DNA of 31,313 nucleotides, from contig JBOFGY010000171.1 of assembly GCA_051649365.1 (NCBI GenBank), positions 1 through 31,313 of the forward strand. Direction: 5' to 3'. Positions 21,276 through 29,016 of this stretch are shown here, one piece after another. The stretch comes from CAVTAE01 sp051649365 (GTDB lineage: Bacteria; Deinococcota; Deinococci; Deinococcales; Trueperaceae). The notes under the pieces are model-generated. The model saw only the letters and a list, made by a program, of their open reading frames with translations, did not search any database and was not told where the DNA came from. The position numbers were made by a program, and so were the translations under genes. Numbering within the stretch: position 1 is the stretch's first letter; each line of letters starts with the position of its first letter.

Positions 21276-22076
21276 GTGAATGCCAGAGCCATTGTTGTAA
21301 CGTCAGGTAAAGGGGGCGTGGGTAAAACAACCACCACGGCTAATGTCGGTGCAGCCCTCGCACAAGCAGGTGAAAAAGTTGTCGTGATTGATACCGATGT
21401 CGGGCTTAGAAATCTCGATGTCGTGATGGGTTTAGAAGGCCGCGTGGTTTTTGACCTCATTGATGTTTTTGAGGGTAGATGCAAACTGCAACAGGCCCTT
21501 ATTCGGGATAAGCGTGTGGAAAGTTTGTTCCTCATTGCCGCTTCACAAACACGAGATAAATCCGCGTTGTCTGAAGCGCGAATGAAAGAAAGCGTTGCAG
21601 CTCTTTTAGACGGCGGCTTTGACCGCGTGCTCATTGATTCACCCGCAGGCATTGAGTCGGGCTTTCAAACCGCAGCAAGTGCTGCCCAAGGTGGGCTCGT
21701 CGTGGTGAATCCTGAGGTGTCCTCGGTACGGGATGCAGACCGCATTATTGGCTTACTCGAGGCTCGAGAGATTCACGAAACAAAACTTATCATCAACCGC
21801 TTGCGCCCTGAAATGGTTAAAAAAGGTGACATGCTCGAGGTCAACGATGTTCTGGAAATTTTAGGTATAGACCTCATCGGTATTGTTCCCGAAGACGAAA
21901 AAATCTTGGTTTCAACCAATATTGGTAGCCCTGCAAGTCTCGATCCTTCCTCGAAAGCAGGACAAGCCTTCCGCGATATTGCCGAGCGCATTCGTGGTCA
22001 AGACGTACCGTTTCCACCCCTCGATGCCCCCAAAGGCTTCTTTGCGGGACTGCGTAGACTCTTTGGAGGCAGCTAA
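21276..22076 (+). CDS. minD: Septum site-determining ATPase MinD
   Basis: A 266-residue ParA/MinD-type ATPase that places the division site by membrane cycling. It has the deviant Walker A SGKGGVGKTT (about 10-19), VVIDTDVGLRNLD (about 38-50), VLIDSPAGIE (Walker B, about 117) and the C-terminal amphipathic membrane helix GFFAGLRRLFGG. The start is GTG at 21276, with GGAGG 7 nt upstream; the frame continues upstream to 21177 but the extra residues have no family match. minE follows after 2 bp; minC is not adjacent. Two of four Leu-Glu pairs are CTCGAG. Confidence 0.96.
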   Translation: MNARAIVVTSGKGGVGKTTTTANVGAALAQAGEKVVVIDTDVGLRNLDVVMGLEGRVVFDLIDVFEGRCKLQQALIRDKRVESLFLIAASQTRDKSALSEARMKESVAALLDGGFDRVLIDSPAGIESGFQTAASAAQGGLVVVNPEVSSVRDADRIIGLLEAREIHETKLIINRLRPEMVKKGDMLEVNDVLEILGIDLIGIVPEDEKILVSTNIGSPASLDPSSKAGQAFRDIAERIRGQDVPFPPLDAPKGFFAGLRRLFGGS

Positions 22077-22078
22077 TT

Positions 22079-22324
22079 ATGTTTAACTTTTTTGGACGCA
22101 AAAAAAGCAAAGATGAACTTAAAGACCGCCTCAAACTGGTATTGTCCTATGACCGCTCGGGGCTGGCTCCAGGGCAAATGGAATCGCTTAAAAAAGAACT
22201 CATGGGCGTTATTCGCAAGTATTTTCCAGCCAATGAAAGTGAATATGATGTTAAGCTCGAGCAGCAAGGCAACCGCATGATTATGGTTGCCAATGTTCCC
22301 GTACCATCCTCTGATAATCCTTAA
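22079..22324 (+). CDS. minE: Cell division topological specificity factor MinE
   Basis: An 81-residue protein with the short N-terminal membrane/MinD-binding segment (MFNFFGRKKSKDELKDRLKLVL, shown in two parts as MFNFFGRKKSK and DELKDRLKLVL) and the anti-MinCD/dimerisation region with LSYDR...MESLKKELMGVIRKYF. It stimulates MinD ATPase. The Shine-Dalgarno GGAGGC lies inside the end of minD, so translation is coupled. Confidence 0.93.
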   Translation: MFNFFGRKKSKDELKDRLKLVLSYDRSGLAPGQMESLKKELMGVIRKYFPANESEYDVKLEQQGNRMIMVANVPVPSSDNP

Positions 22325-22337
22325 GAAAGATAAACGC

Positions 22338-23402
22338 TTAGAATCTCGAGTCGCGTATAACCTCGCTCACTTCGGGGACAGGTGTATGTCTTGCAGATGG
22401 TTGCTGATTTTCCTGAAAGAGTGCGAGGTCTAGAATTCCTTCGTACTGAGACCCCGAATGCGCACGTTTTGATTTGGACTTATACATATTTTTATCTGCT
22501 AAGGCCATGAGATCTGCTAACGTGGCAGCTTCATTGGGATACTGAGCTGCACCGATATCTACAGCGATGGTTAACGGCCCCCGACTTGTTTGCACAGCCT
22601 CTGCGAAGGAAGCCTGCAAACGTTCCAACATTGGCTTGACAGCTCCAGCGGTAGCGATCAAAAACTCATCGCCACCATGCCGTATCACCAAATCATCTTC
22701 CCGCACGCTGTCTTTTAACCGTCGCGTTACGGTTTGTAGCACTTCATCGCCGACACTGTGACCGTAAGTATCGTTAATATGTTTGAAACGTTTCATATCG
22801 AGAACGAGGAGACTAAACGGATTACCGACGCTGAGCCACTGCTCGAGCCTCGCAAAACCGGAACGACGATTGAGGGCGTGGGTCAGCGGATCGGTTTGAG
22901 CTTCTTGGTGTAAATCTTCTGCGACACGAATCGCAAAGAGATTAATAATAAACAAACCCACACAGTGAAACGCAAAACTGCGCCACGGCGCAGGTGACGC
23001 ACCAAACTGTGACAACAGCGTCGCCAAGCCTAACACGAAAGTTTGCAGCACGGAAACGAGGACGATGGCCCTGCGCTGCCCTGTAAAAATGATGACGCTC
23101 ATAACGTGCAAGTAAATCAAAAACACGAAGGGACCTGACCCAGCACTCGAGCTACTTAAGATAAAAAGTGTAAAAAGTTGATCACTAAAAAAGTTGACGG
23201 TAGGTAAGGGCCCCCAAGAACGATGTATCGCCCAGGCATTACCAAGTGTGACGAGTCCACCATAAACCAACATCGTGATAAACACCCAGGTAGGTAGAGT
23301 ATAAAGCCCCACGAGCTGAAGAACGATAAGCAGCAGAAACTGAACAACCCGACTTCTAAACACTCGTCGCTCTTGATTCCAGTTGGGCTTCATGTGTAGC
23401 AT
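22338..23402 (-). CDS. Membrane-bound diguanylate cyclase (GGDEF)
   Basis: A 354-residue protein. Residues about 15-160 hold five or six hydrophobic segments of an unassigned sensor region. Residues about 172-310 are a GGDEF domain: DPLTHALNRRSGF, then DMKRFKHINDTYGHSVGDEVL and RHGGDEF (Gly243-Phe247). The inhibitory I-site RxxD (REDD, Arg234) is present five residues before it. It should make c-di-GMP from two GTP, with product inhibition. About 45 extra residues follow. TATGTT lies 8 nt before the first ATG, again leaderless; an ATG three codons later is an alternative. It is convergent with minE. Confidence 0.92.
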   Translation of the reverse strand: MLHMKPNWNQERRVFRSRVVQFLLLIVLQLVGLYTLPTWVFITMLVYGGLVTLGNAWAIHRSWGPLPTVNFFSDQLFTLFILSSSSAGSGPFVFLIYLHVMSVIIFTGQRRAIVLVSVLQTFVLGLATLLSQFGASPAPWRSFAFHCVGLFIINLFAIRVAEDLHQEAQTDPLTHALNRRSGFARLEQWLSVGNPFSLLVLDMKRFKHINDTYGHSVGDEVLQTVTRRLKDSVREDDLVIRHGGDEFLIATAGAVKPMLERLQASFAEAVQTSRGPLTIAVDIGAAQYPNEAATLADLMALADKNMYKSKSKRAHSGSQYEGILDLALFQENQQPSARHTPVPEVSEVIRDSRF

Positions 23403-23680
23403 AGGTCACTAACATACCGCCTTACATTGTTATCTAGGAGAGGTAAACTTCATAGTTGCAAGCTCCATGAACTCACATTAGAAAGGAGTGAAGTACTGGC
23501 AATGTTTGTTGGATTTGTTCTCTTTTTGAAGTTACGGATTTTATAAAAGGTTAAGGAAGAAGTGATGAAATAGGGACTCTTGTTAGCACAGGCAGCCCAA
23601 AGAGCTAAAGCCGAACCTAGCTAGCACTGATTCCCAATATGTTCGTACACGCGTTAGTTAACAGGTTAACACTGCCATAG

Positions 23681-23708
23681 AAAAACCTACCTTTGGGAAA
23701 AGGTAGGT
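23681..23708 (-). terminator. Orphan intrinsic terminator, minus strand
   Basis: ACCTACCTTT (23685-23694) and AAAGGTAGGT (23699-23708), a perfect 10-bp stem with a 4-nt loop; on the minus strand TTTTTC follows. No minus-strand gene ends near here, so it may be left from a lost gene. Confidence 0.65.
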
Positions 23709-23731
23709 CGTTGAGTGTAGAGGGTAGAGCT

Positions 23732-23968
23732 ATGAAAGAGCTTAACCCACGAGAGATAATATACACGATTTTTCCTAAAGGAAGTGTGAGAAATGCACTC
23801 AGGTTTCTTTGGAAGAAACTTTTGCGGATTTGGCCCAGCGTTCATTCTCTAGTCAATAGTTTGATGATTTTTATAAAGGTTAAGTATATCCAAAACTCAC
23901 TAGCTGCCATCTTGGTTCTAACTTTATGTTACAGCTTCTTTAGGTTGGAATGCCCAAGCACAGGTTAG
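23732..23968 (+). CDS. Doubtful small protein, possible gene remnant
   Basis: A 78-residue frame, MKELNPREIIYTIFPKGSVR..., with a basic amphipathic start and a hydrophobic C-terminal half (about 55-72). A GAGGG lies upstream. The opening looks somewhat like the N-terminus of glycosyltransferases or methyltransferases (pattern ...PKGSVRNALRFLWKKLL), but nothing follows that would make such an enzyme. It may be spurious or a remnant. Confidence 0.2.
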   Translation: MKELNPREIIYTIFPKGSVRNALRFLWKKLLRIWPSVHSLVNSLMIFIKVKYIQNSLAAILVLTLCYSFFRLECPSTG

Positions 23969-23971
23969 ACT
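23966..23971 (+). promoter_or_regulatory. -10 box, leaderless type
   Basis: TAGACT, 7 nt before the ATG of the first VOC pseudogene. Confidence 0.5.
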
Positions 23972-23978
23972 AAATTTC

Positions 23979-24600
23979 ATGGCTTCCAAAATCAAACTTG
24001 CACCCGCGTTACCTGAGCCAAGCCTAGCGAAGGCCAACAAAACAAACAAAGACAACAGAACAAACAAAGACAACAAAATACAGAAACGCACAAATGCAGA
24101 AACCACAGTGGCAAAGCCACAAAAAATTTCCAGTAAAAAGCAAAAAGCTTTGTCGCGTTTTGGTGGGGGCAATATTGCCCAACTCGCTATCGTCGTTTAC
24201 ACCATCGAAGACGTTGCTGAGAATTGGGCCGCCCTGTTAGGTGTACCCGTACCTGAGATTTACGTTTCACTACCCGAAGAACAGGCAGGAACACACTACT
24301 TGGGTGAACCCACAAAAGGCCGAGCACGCATTGCTTTTTTTCATTTGCGGCAACTTATTTTAGAACTTATTGAACCCCTAGATGGTCCTAAGTATTTGGC
24401 AAGAACAATTGCTCACGTGCGGGCAGGGCTTACATCATGTTGCCATTAAAGTGGCTGATATGGACAAACGCCTCGAGACGTTCGCTTAAGAGGGTTGGTC
24501 AGTCATTCAAAGTGGCAAACACCAACAAGGACGTTACGCCTATTTGGATGGCACGGCGCATTTTGGCACCGTGCTCGAGTTACTCGAGGATAATGAGTGA
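23979..24600 (+). pseudogene. VOC/glyoxalase-family gene, frameshifted (copy 1)
   Basis: Vicinal-oxygen-chelate metalloenzyme fold of the methylmalonyl-CoA epimerase-like kind. Frame one gives IAQLAIVVYTIEDVAENWAA and ILELIEPLDG (residues 64 to about 135). The frame then shifts near 24390, after which the other frame reads WQEQLLTCGQGLHHVAIKVADMDKRLETFA, an in-frame TAA, then EGWSVIQSG and GRYAYLDGTAHFGTVLELLED. So there is one frameshift plus one nonsense codon. Residues about 15-50 are a Lys/Asn/Thr-rich stretch with an 18-bp DNA repeat (about 24038-24078). Confidence 0.85.
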
Positions 24601-24713
24601 AGGCGGCAAAGGTCTAAAAAGCAGAAGGCAAAGCTGAAAAGATTTTAAGCCTCCTACCTCCTGCCCTTATCGGTATGAGGCTACAACAATCCCAGTTCAA
24701 AGAAAGGTTTCCA

Positions 24714-25191
24714 TGCCCGACACTTCCCCAAACACTCTCGGTTCTTCGACGCTCACACAAGTTGCTCTCATCGTTCCGAATATTGAAGGCTGCCACCGAA
24801 TAATGGTCGGCATTATTAAATGTTCCCAAACCTAATATTATGATCACCGATACACTTGACAAAACTCAAACCCGTTACAAAGGTGAAGCCACTACCGCGA
24901 CTGCGAGGGCCAAGCTCGCATTTTTTCCAATGGGGCAAGTCACCCTCGAGCTTATCGAACCCATTGGTGAACCTAGCACCTGGCATGACCAGCTCAAAAA
25001 CCACGGGCCAAGCTTGCATCATATTGCTGTAGAGATTCAAGGTATGCAGCAGCGTATTGCAACGCTTTCTAAACATGGACTCGAGCTCGTTCAAACAGGT
25101 GAATACACCGGCGGACGCTACACGTATTTTGATGGAACCGAAAAAAGTTGGGGCGGTGATTGAACTACTCGAGAATGACAGGAAGAGGTAA
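24714..25191 (+). pseudogene. VOC/glyoxalase-family gene, frameshifted (copy 2)
   Basis: A tandem paralogue of the preceding pseudogene. It begins ATG (24714) after AGAAAGG, reads TLTQVALIVPNIEGC, then shifts near 24800 into WSALLNVPKPNIMITDTLD, VTLELIEPIGEPSTWHDQL and LHHIAVEIQGMQQRI, and shifts again in the A6 run at 25141-25146. Dropping one A restores KVGAVIELLEN and a stop at 25189-25191. Both disruptions are indels and the remaining sequence is well preserved, so decay is recent or partly a sequencing artefact. Confidence 0.85.
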
Positions 25192-25247
25192 AAGCGTAAG
25201 ACGTGAAACGTTGTGTTTACATCTAACGTCTTACATCTAGCTTTTTT
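25190..25247 (+). terminator. Intrinsic terminator between VOC remnant and phosphoribosyltransferase
   Basis: GTAAGACGT (25196-25204) and ACGTCTTAC (25226-25234) form a perfect 9-bp stem; AAAAGC and GCTTTT extend it after a small bulge, and six T follow. Because the flanking genes converge it may serve both strands. Confidence 0.8.
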
Positions 25248-25253
25248 AACTTC

Positions 25254-25796
25254 CTACAATCCCGCTTCCTTTGGATAAAGCGGCAAGTGACCGAGCGAAA
25301 TTACATCCTTGCGTTTATCACCTTCAGTAAAAACTACAAGTGTTGCAGCCACCTTACCACCAATCTCGGTGAGCAAATCGGTAAGGCTGTTCAGTGTGCC
25401 ACCCGTACTCACAACATCATCAATAATGCCAATGCGTTTGTCTTTAATGCTCGGAATGTCTGCACCATCAATCACGAGCAGTTGTGGTTTGCCTGTCGTA
25501 ATAGATAGAACTTCTCGCTTTACGGAGCCCACCATATAAGGTTTTTCGGTTTTTCTCGCCACAACATACGGAATTCCTGTGCGTACACTCATGGCGTGCG
25601 CGAGCGGTACAGCTTTGACTTCGGGCGTAACAAAAGTATCAATCGCTTGGGGCATTTTCTTTACGAGTTCGTCTGCGGCTGCTTCGGTAAGTTTGGTATC
25701 TCCGAGTAGATTCAGGAGGGCAACAGATACCGGACCTACGTTTACAATGGGCAGTTCACGGCGTTCAGTGCCAACATGGATGGTATGGGTTGTCAT
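25254..25796 (-). CDS. Purine (adenine-type) phosphoribosyltransferase
   Basis: A 180-residue type I phosphoribosyltransferase. The PRPP-binding motif is IGIIDDVVSTGGTL (about 122-135), with the acidic pair and STGGT loop. The flexible-loop region is VARKTEKPYMVGSVKREV (about 79-96). It transfers ribose-5-phosphate from PRPP to a purine base, most likely adenine by overall pattern, though specificity within the family is hard to read. TAAGAT lies 6 nt before the ATG, so leaderless. It is divergent from lptB. Confidence 0.85.
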   Translation of the reverse strand: MTTHTIHVGTERRELPIVNVGPVSVALLNLLGDTKLTEAAADELVKKMPQAIDTFVTPEVKAVPLAHAMSVRTGIPYVVARKTEKPYMVGSVKREVLSITTGKPQLLVIDGADIPSIKDKRIGIIDDVVSTGGTLNSLTDLLTEIGGKVAATLVVFTEGDKRKDVISLGHLPLYPKEAGL

Positions 25797-25802
25797 AAAG
25801 TT

Positions 25803-25808
25803 ATCTTA
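25803..25808 (-). promoter_or_regulatory. -10 box, leaderless type
   Basis: TAAGAT on the minus strand, 6 nt before the ATG of the phosphoribosyltransferase. Confidence 0.45.
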
Positions 25809-25860
25809 ACCTATGAAAACCTCATTTACACACTTCACTCCTCTTACTCATCTTTTGTGA

Positions 25861-25866
25861 TAAACT
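25861..25866 (+). promoter_or_regulatory. -10 box of lptB, leaderless type
   Basis: TAAACT, 7 nt before the ATG at 25874. Confidence 0.55.
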
Positions 25867-25873
25867 TCTCGCT

Positions 25874-26692
25874 ATGACGATGAACACCTCCGATGTTGCT
25901 ACCCCAGATACAACTGCGCTAAATATGACTGCTGCAAATGCTATCACCATGCCGACGGGCTCGAGCGTCAAGACCCTGCGGGCGAGTGGCCTTATGAAAC
26001 GCTACGGTGGGCGCAATGTTGTAAAAGGTGTAAATGTTGAACTCAACACCGGCGAAATTGTGGCGATGCTCGGTCCAAACGGCGCGGGTAAAACCACGAG
26101 CTTTTACATGATGGTAGGTTTTATCAAACCTAATGAAGGCCAAATTCAACTTGGTGGACAAGACATCACCAAATGGCCCATGCATAAACGTGCTAAAGCT
26201 GGGCTGGGCTACCTCGCCCAAGAACCTAGTGCGTTTCGTAAGCTTAGTGTCAAAGATAATCTCATGGCGATTTTGGAATTTCAAAACCTGAGTCGCAGCG
26301 AACAGCACCACCGTGCCGACGAACTCCTTGCAGAATTTCACTTGTCCCACCTCGCCAATAACATGGCCAATACACTTTCTGGGGGTGAACGGCGCAGGCT
26401 CGAGATTGCCCGCAGTCTTACTATAGACCCCTCGTTTATTCTCCTCGATGAACCCTTCACTGGCGTAGACCCAAAAAGTATTCGAGAAATCCAGCTTCTC
26501 ATCGCCGACCTTAAAACGCGGCGTGGCTTAGGTGTTTTACTCACCGACCACAGCGTTCGGGAAACACTCGCCATTGCCGATAGGGTTTACCTTATGTTTG
26601 ATGGCAAGGTGCAGTTTTCAGGAAGTCCCACTGACTTTTCTAATGACGAGACCGTACGCCAGTATTATCTTGGTAATGAATTTCAAATCTAA
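25874..26692 (+). CDS. lptB: LptB-type ABC transporter ATPase
   Basis: A 272-residue ATP-binding subunit. Walker A GPNGAGKTT (about 67-75), signature LSGGERRR (about 167-174), Walker B FILLDEPFTGVDP (about 187-199) and H-loop TDHSVRE (about 222-228). The stretch VKGVNVELNTGEIVAMLGPNG and AGLGYLAQEPSAFRKLSV is typical of LptB, which powers transport of lipopolysaccharide or a related glycolipid to the outer membrane with LptFG. An extra 33 residues rich in Thr/Ala precede the ABC fold; the leaderless -10 7 nt upstream supports this longer start. DUF3084 follows on the same strand after 77 bp. Confidence 0.9.
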   Translation: MTMNTSDVATPDTTALNMTAANAITMPTGSSVKTLRASGLMKRYGGRNVVKGVNVELNTGEIVAMLGPNGAGKTTSFYMMVGFIKPNEGQIQLGGQDITKWPMHKRAKAGLGYLAQEPSAFRKLSVKDNLMAILEFQNLSRSEQHHRADELLAEFHLSHLANNMANTLSGGERRRLEIARSLTIDPSFILLDEPFTGVDPKSIREIQLLIADLKTRRGLGVLLTDHSVRETLAIADRVYLMFDGKVQFSGSPTDFSNDETVRQYYLGNEFQI

Positions 26693-26769
26693 GGTGTAAG
26701 CACAAAGGAGGAAGGAAGAAGGAGAAGGGAAAGAAGTTCTAAATTTTACCTTTGACTTTTTACTTTTTT

Positions 26770-28539
26770 ATGACGGATGTTATCGCGCTTATTGCTTCGC
26801 TCGTGGTTATCTCGGGTGTGATTGCTTATGTTGGCGATTTGCTGGGTACTTACATCGGCAAAAAACGTCTCAGCTTGTTCGGCACGCGCCCAAAACGCAC
26901 GGGACAGATTATCGGTATTGGTGCAGGTATTGCGATTGCCCTTGTCACCTTAGGCATTTCTGCCCTCGTCTTTCGTGGTGCGGTCAATACGATTTTTACA
27001 GCGGGAGCTAAAACCCAGCAGATTGCAGAGCTTACAGAACAAGAAAAAAATCTTAAAGAGCAAATGGCAGCTTTAGATAGTCAAGTCACGGCAACCAAAC
27101 AAGAACTCGAGTCTGCCAGAAAAATTATTGCCACCGCCGAAGGCCAAAGGGACGAAGCTGTAAAAGAACGTGACCAAGCTCGTACAGATATTCGTACGCT
27201 CGAGACCCAGCGCAGCGACCTCGAAGGCAAAGCGAATGAGCTGCAAACCACCCTTGGCACTTTACAAAGTCAACTTACTACTGCAACAACAGATTTGGAA
27301 AAAGCCAGAGCAGATTTTGCCAACACACAAGATGAGTTAGCCACTGCCAACGAACAACGGGAAAATGCTTTAGCCGAAGCAGAACAAGCCAAAATTGCCG
27401 CCGCACAAGCGAAAGAACAAATTGCCAATCTAAGTACACAAATCCAAACGGTACAAACAAACCTCGACACTAAAAATGCCGAGCTCGAGACAAAAACCAC
27501 AGCTCTTGCCAACGCGCAAACGCAGCTCGAGCTGGCCCAAACCGCGTTTACTAAGGCACAAAAAGATTTAACAAGCGCGCAAACCGAGCGCGAAACTGCC
27601 ATACAAGAGCGCAATAACGCCAAAGCTCAACTCGAAGAGCTCGAGCTAACGAGAGATAACTTAAACGACGCACTCATTAACTTAAAAACGCAAGCCAGTG
27701 AACTCGATTCGCAAAATACCGATCTTGCCGAGCGCAATCAACAACTTCTTAGTGAAAGCACAACCCTTAATACAGCTAACTCTGAACTCAAGACGGCCAA
27801 CACCACACTCACAGAAGAAATTGAAGCGCAAAGAACTCAAGTGCAAGAACTCGGAGGACAAATCTCAAGTCTTAATGAACGGCTCGAGGATCAAGCCGGT
27901 GAACTCGAGCGTGTCAACGAGCAAATCCGCGCGACTAACAGTGGTGACCTTACCTACGGCATTAACGCGGTGGTTCACAACGGTGTCATTACGAGTCAAG
28001 ACCCCGCACAAATCCGTAATGATATTACGCAGCTTGTCACCGCAGCCAGCGACAAAACAGCGCGCCGTGGTGCTGGCCCCGTCGAACTTGGCAGCGATGA
28101 TTTCAATATCTTGGTTGAGGCCATTGCTGAAACACCTGGCTCTGACCTTGTTACTTTGCGCTCACCCTATAACCAATTTGGCACTGTGCCTGTGTCTGTG
28201 AGTGTCGAAGCAAGCGAGAACCAAAAACTATTAAGTCGCGGTCAGCTCCTCATTAGTCAACGCATTCATTTGGGTTCAGAACTTTTACCGGTGACGAGCA
28301 ACGAGGTCAGCACCAAAGTTCGTGAACTCTTACGCGACGCAAATAATAAACTTTTGAGCTTAGGTCTTGCTGATGATGTCTATGACGCTTCGACAAGTGC
28401 AGATGGCTCGAGTCTCTCTCCTGAAACCTTTAGCAATCAACTCCAGCGCATGAGCGGCCCCGTTACCATCGGGCTTGTTGCCAGTGAAGATGTTTATAGC
28501 ATTGGGCCTGTGAAGCTGTCACTCGTCATTCTTAACTAA
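26770..28539 (+). CDS. DUF3084 domain protein, membrane-anchored coiled coil
   Basis: A 589-residue protein. Two N-terminal membrane segments (about 4-22 and 45-68) flank YVGDLLGTYIGKKRLSLFGTRPKRT, the family signature. Residues about 78-395 are one long heptad-rich coiled coil of Gln, Glu, Ala and Leu. The last about 190 residues (from SGDLTYGINAVVHNG) form a globular C-terminal domain. The family is common in cyanobacteria and Deinococcota; its function is not known. The start at ATG 26770 is preferred because homologues begin directly at the first membrane segment; TTG 26752 with TAAATT 6 nt upstream is an alternative. It follows lptB, which hints at an envelope role (inference). Confidence 0.85.
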   Translation: MTDVIALIASLVVISGVIAYVGDLLGTYIGKKRLSLFGTRPKRTGQIIGIGAGIAIALVTLGISALVFRGAVNTIFTAGAKTQQIAELTEQEKNLKEQMAALDSQVTATKQELESARKIIATAEGQRDEAVKERDQARTDIRTLETQRSDLEGKANELQTTLGTLQSQLTTATTDLEKARADFANTQDELATANEQRENALAEAEQAKIAAAQAKEQIANLSTQIQTVQTNLDTKNAELETKTTALANAQTQLELAQTAFTKAQKDLTSAQTERETAIQERNNAKAQLEELELTRDNLNDALINLKTQASELDSQNTDLAERNQQLLSESTTLNTANSELKTANTTLTEEIEAQRTQVQELGGQISSLNERLEDQAGELERVNEQIRATNSGDLTYGINAVVHNGVITSQDPAQIRNDITQLVTAASDKTARRGAGPVELGSDDFNILVEAIAETPGSDLVTLRSPYNQFGTVPVSVSVEASENQKLLSRGQLLISQRIHLGSELLPVTSNEVSTKVRELLRDANNKLLSLGLADDVYDASTSADGSSLSPETFSNQLQRMSGPVTIGLVASEDVYSIGPVKLSLVILN

Positions 28540-28574
28540 CTAAAGCGTAAGACTACAAGAACCTCTGCCTTCAG

Positions 28575-29012
28575 CTATCGCTTCGTCCGCCTCGTCCACA
28601 AATACACAATGACACCTGCCGCACAAACGAGCGCGAGTGTTTTGAGCCATATATTTGGAATCGTCAAATAGCTTGTTATCATCGTTAGTGCAATCACACT
28701 CATTGCCGTAATTTTTGCTCTAAACGATAAGCCTTTGCCCCCACGCCAATCTCGAATCAATTCACCAAACCAGGGATGATTCAGAAGCCAGTTGTAAAAA
28801 CGTGGGCTGCTACGCGCAAAAAAATACACAGCAATCAAAATAAAAACCGTGCCTGGTAACCCTGGCAATATATAGCCTAAAAAGCCTAACCCTGTAAAGA
28901 GAAATCCGAGCAACAACCACACATAGCGCAACAAAGGGCGACTCGAGACCTTCGTTTCAGCACTATAATCCACCCAATCACGTTGCGGTTTTATATCATG
29001 TTGAGATTTCAC
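28575..29012 (-). CDS. DUF454/YbaN-family inner membrane protein
   Basis: A 145-residue protein. The family signature LGFLFTGLGFLGYILPGLPGTVFILIA spans about 35-61, followed by FARSSPRFYNWLLNHPWFG (about 65-83) and a cytoplasmic RDWRGGKGL. Three or four membrane segments are expected. Function is unknown in all members. The start is GTG at 29012, four bases after the MFS stop, so the two genes form an operon. It is convergent with DUF3084 across 35 bp. Confidence 0.87.
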   Translation of the reverse strand: MKSQHDIKPQRDWVDYSAETKVSSRPLLRYVWLLLGFLFTGLGFLGYILPGLPGTVFILIAVYFFARSSPRFYNWLLNHPWFGELIRDWRGGKGLSFRAKITAMSVIALTMITSYLTIPNIWLKTLALVCAAGVIVYLWTRRTKR

Positions 29013-29016
29013 AGGA

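Larger units (their letters stand above)
23403..23978. other. Mostly non-coding 576-bp stretch
   Basis: Apart from one doubtful small frame and one hairpin nothing convincing is seen. There are tiny frames behind Shine-Dalgarno-like words (for example AGGAGTG at 23485 before a 14-codon frame), but no family match. CTCGAG is absent between 23151 and 24472. With the two decayed genes that follow it looks like a region losing its coding content. Confidence 0.5.

Noticed and set aside
27270..27623. Minus-strand Cys/Val-rich frame inside the DUF3084 gene
   Set aside because: Antisense of the coiled-coil repeat region; composition is the mirror of Gln/Glu/Ala codons.
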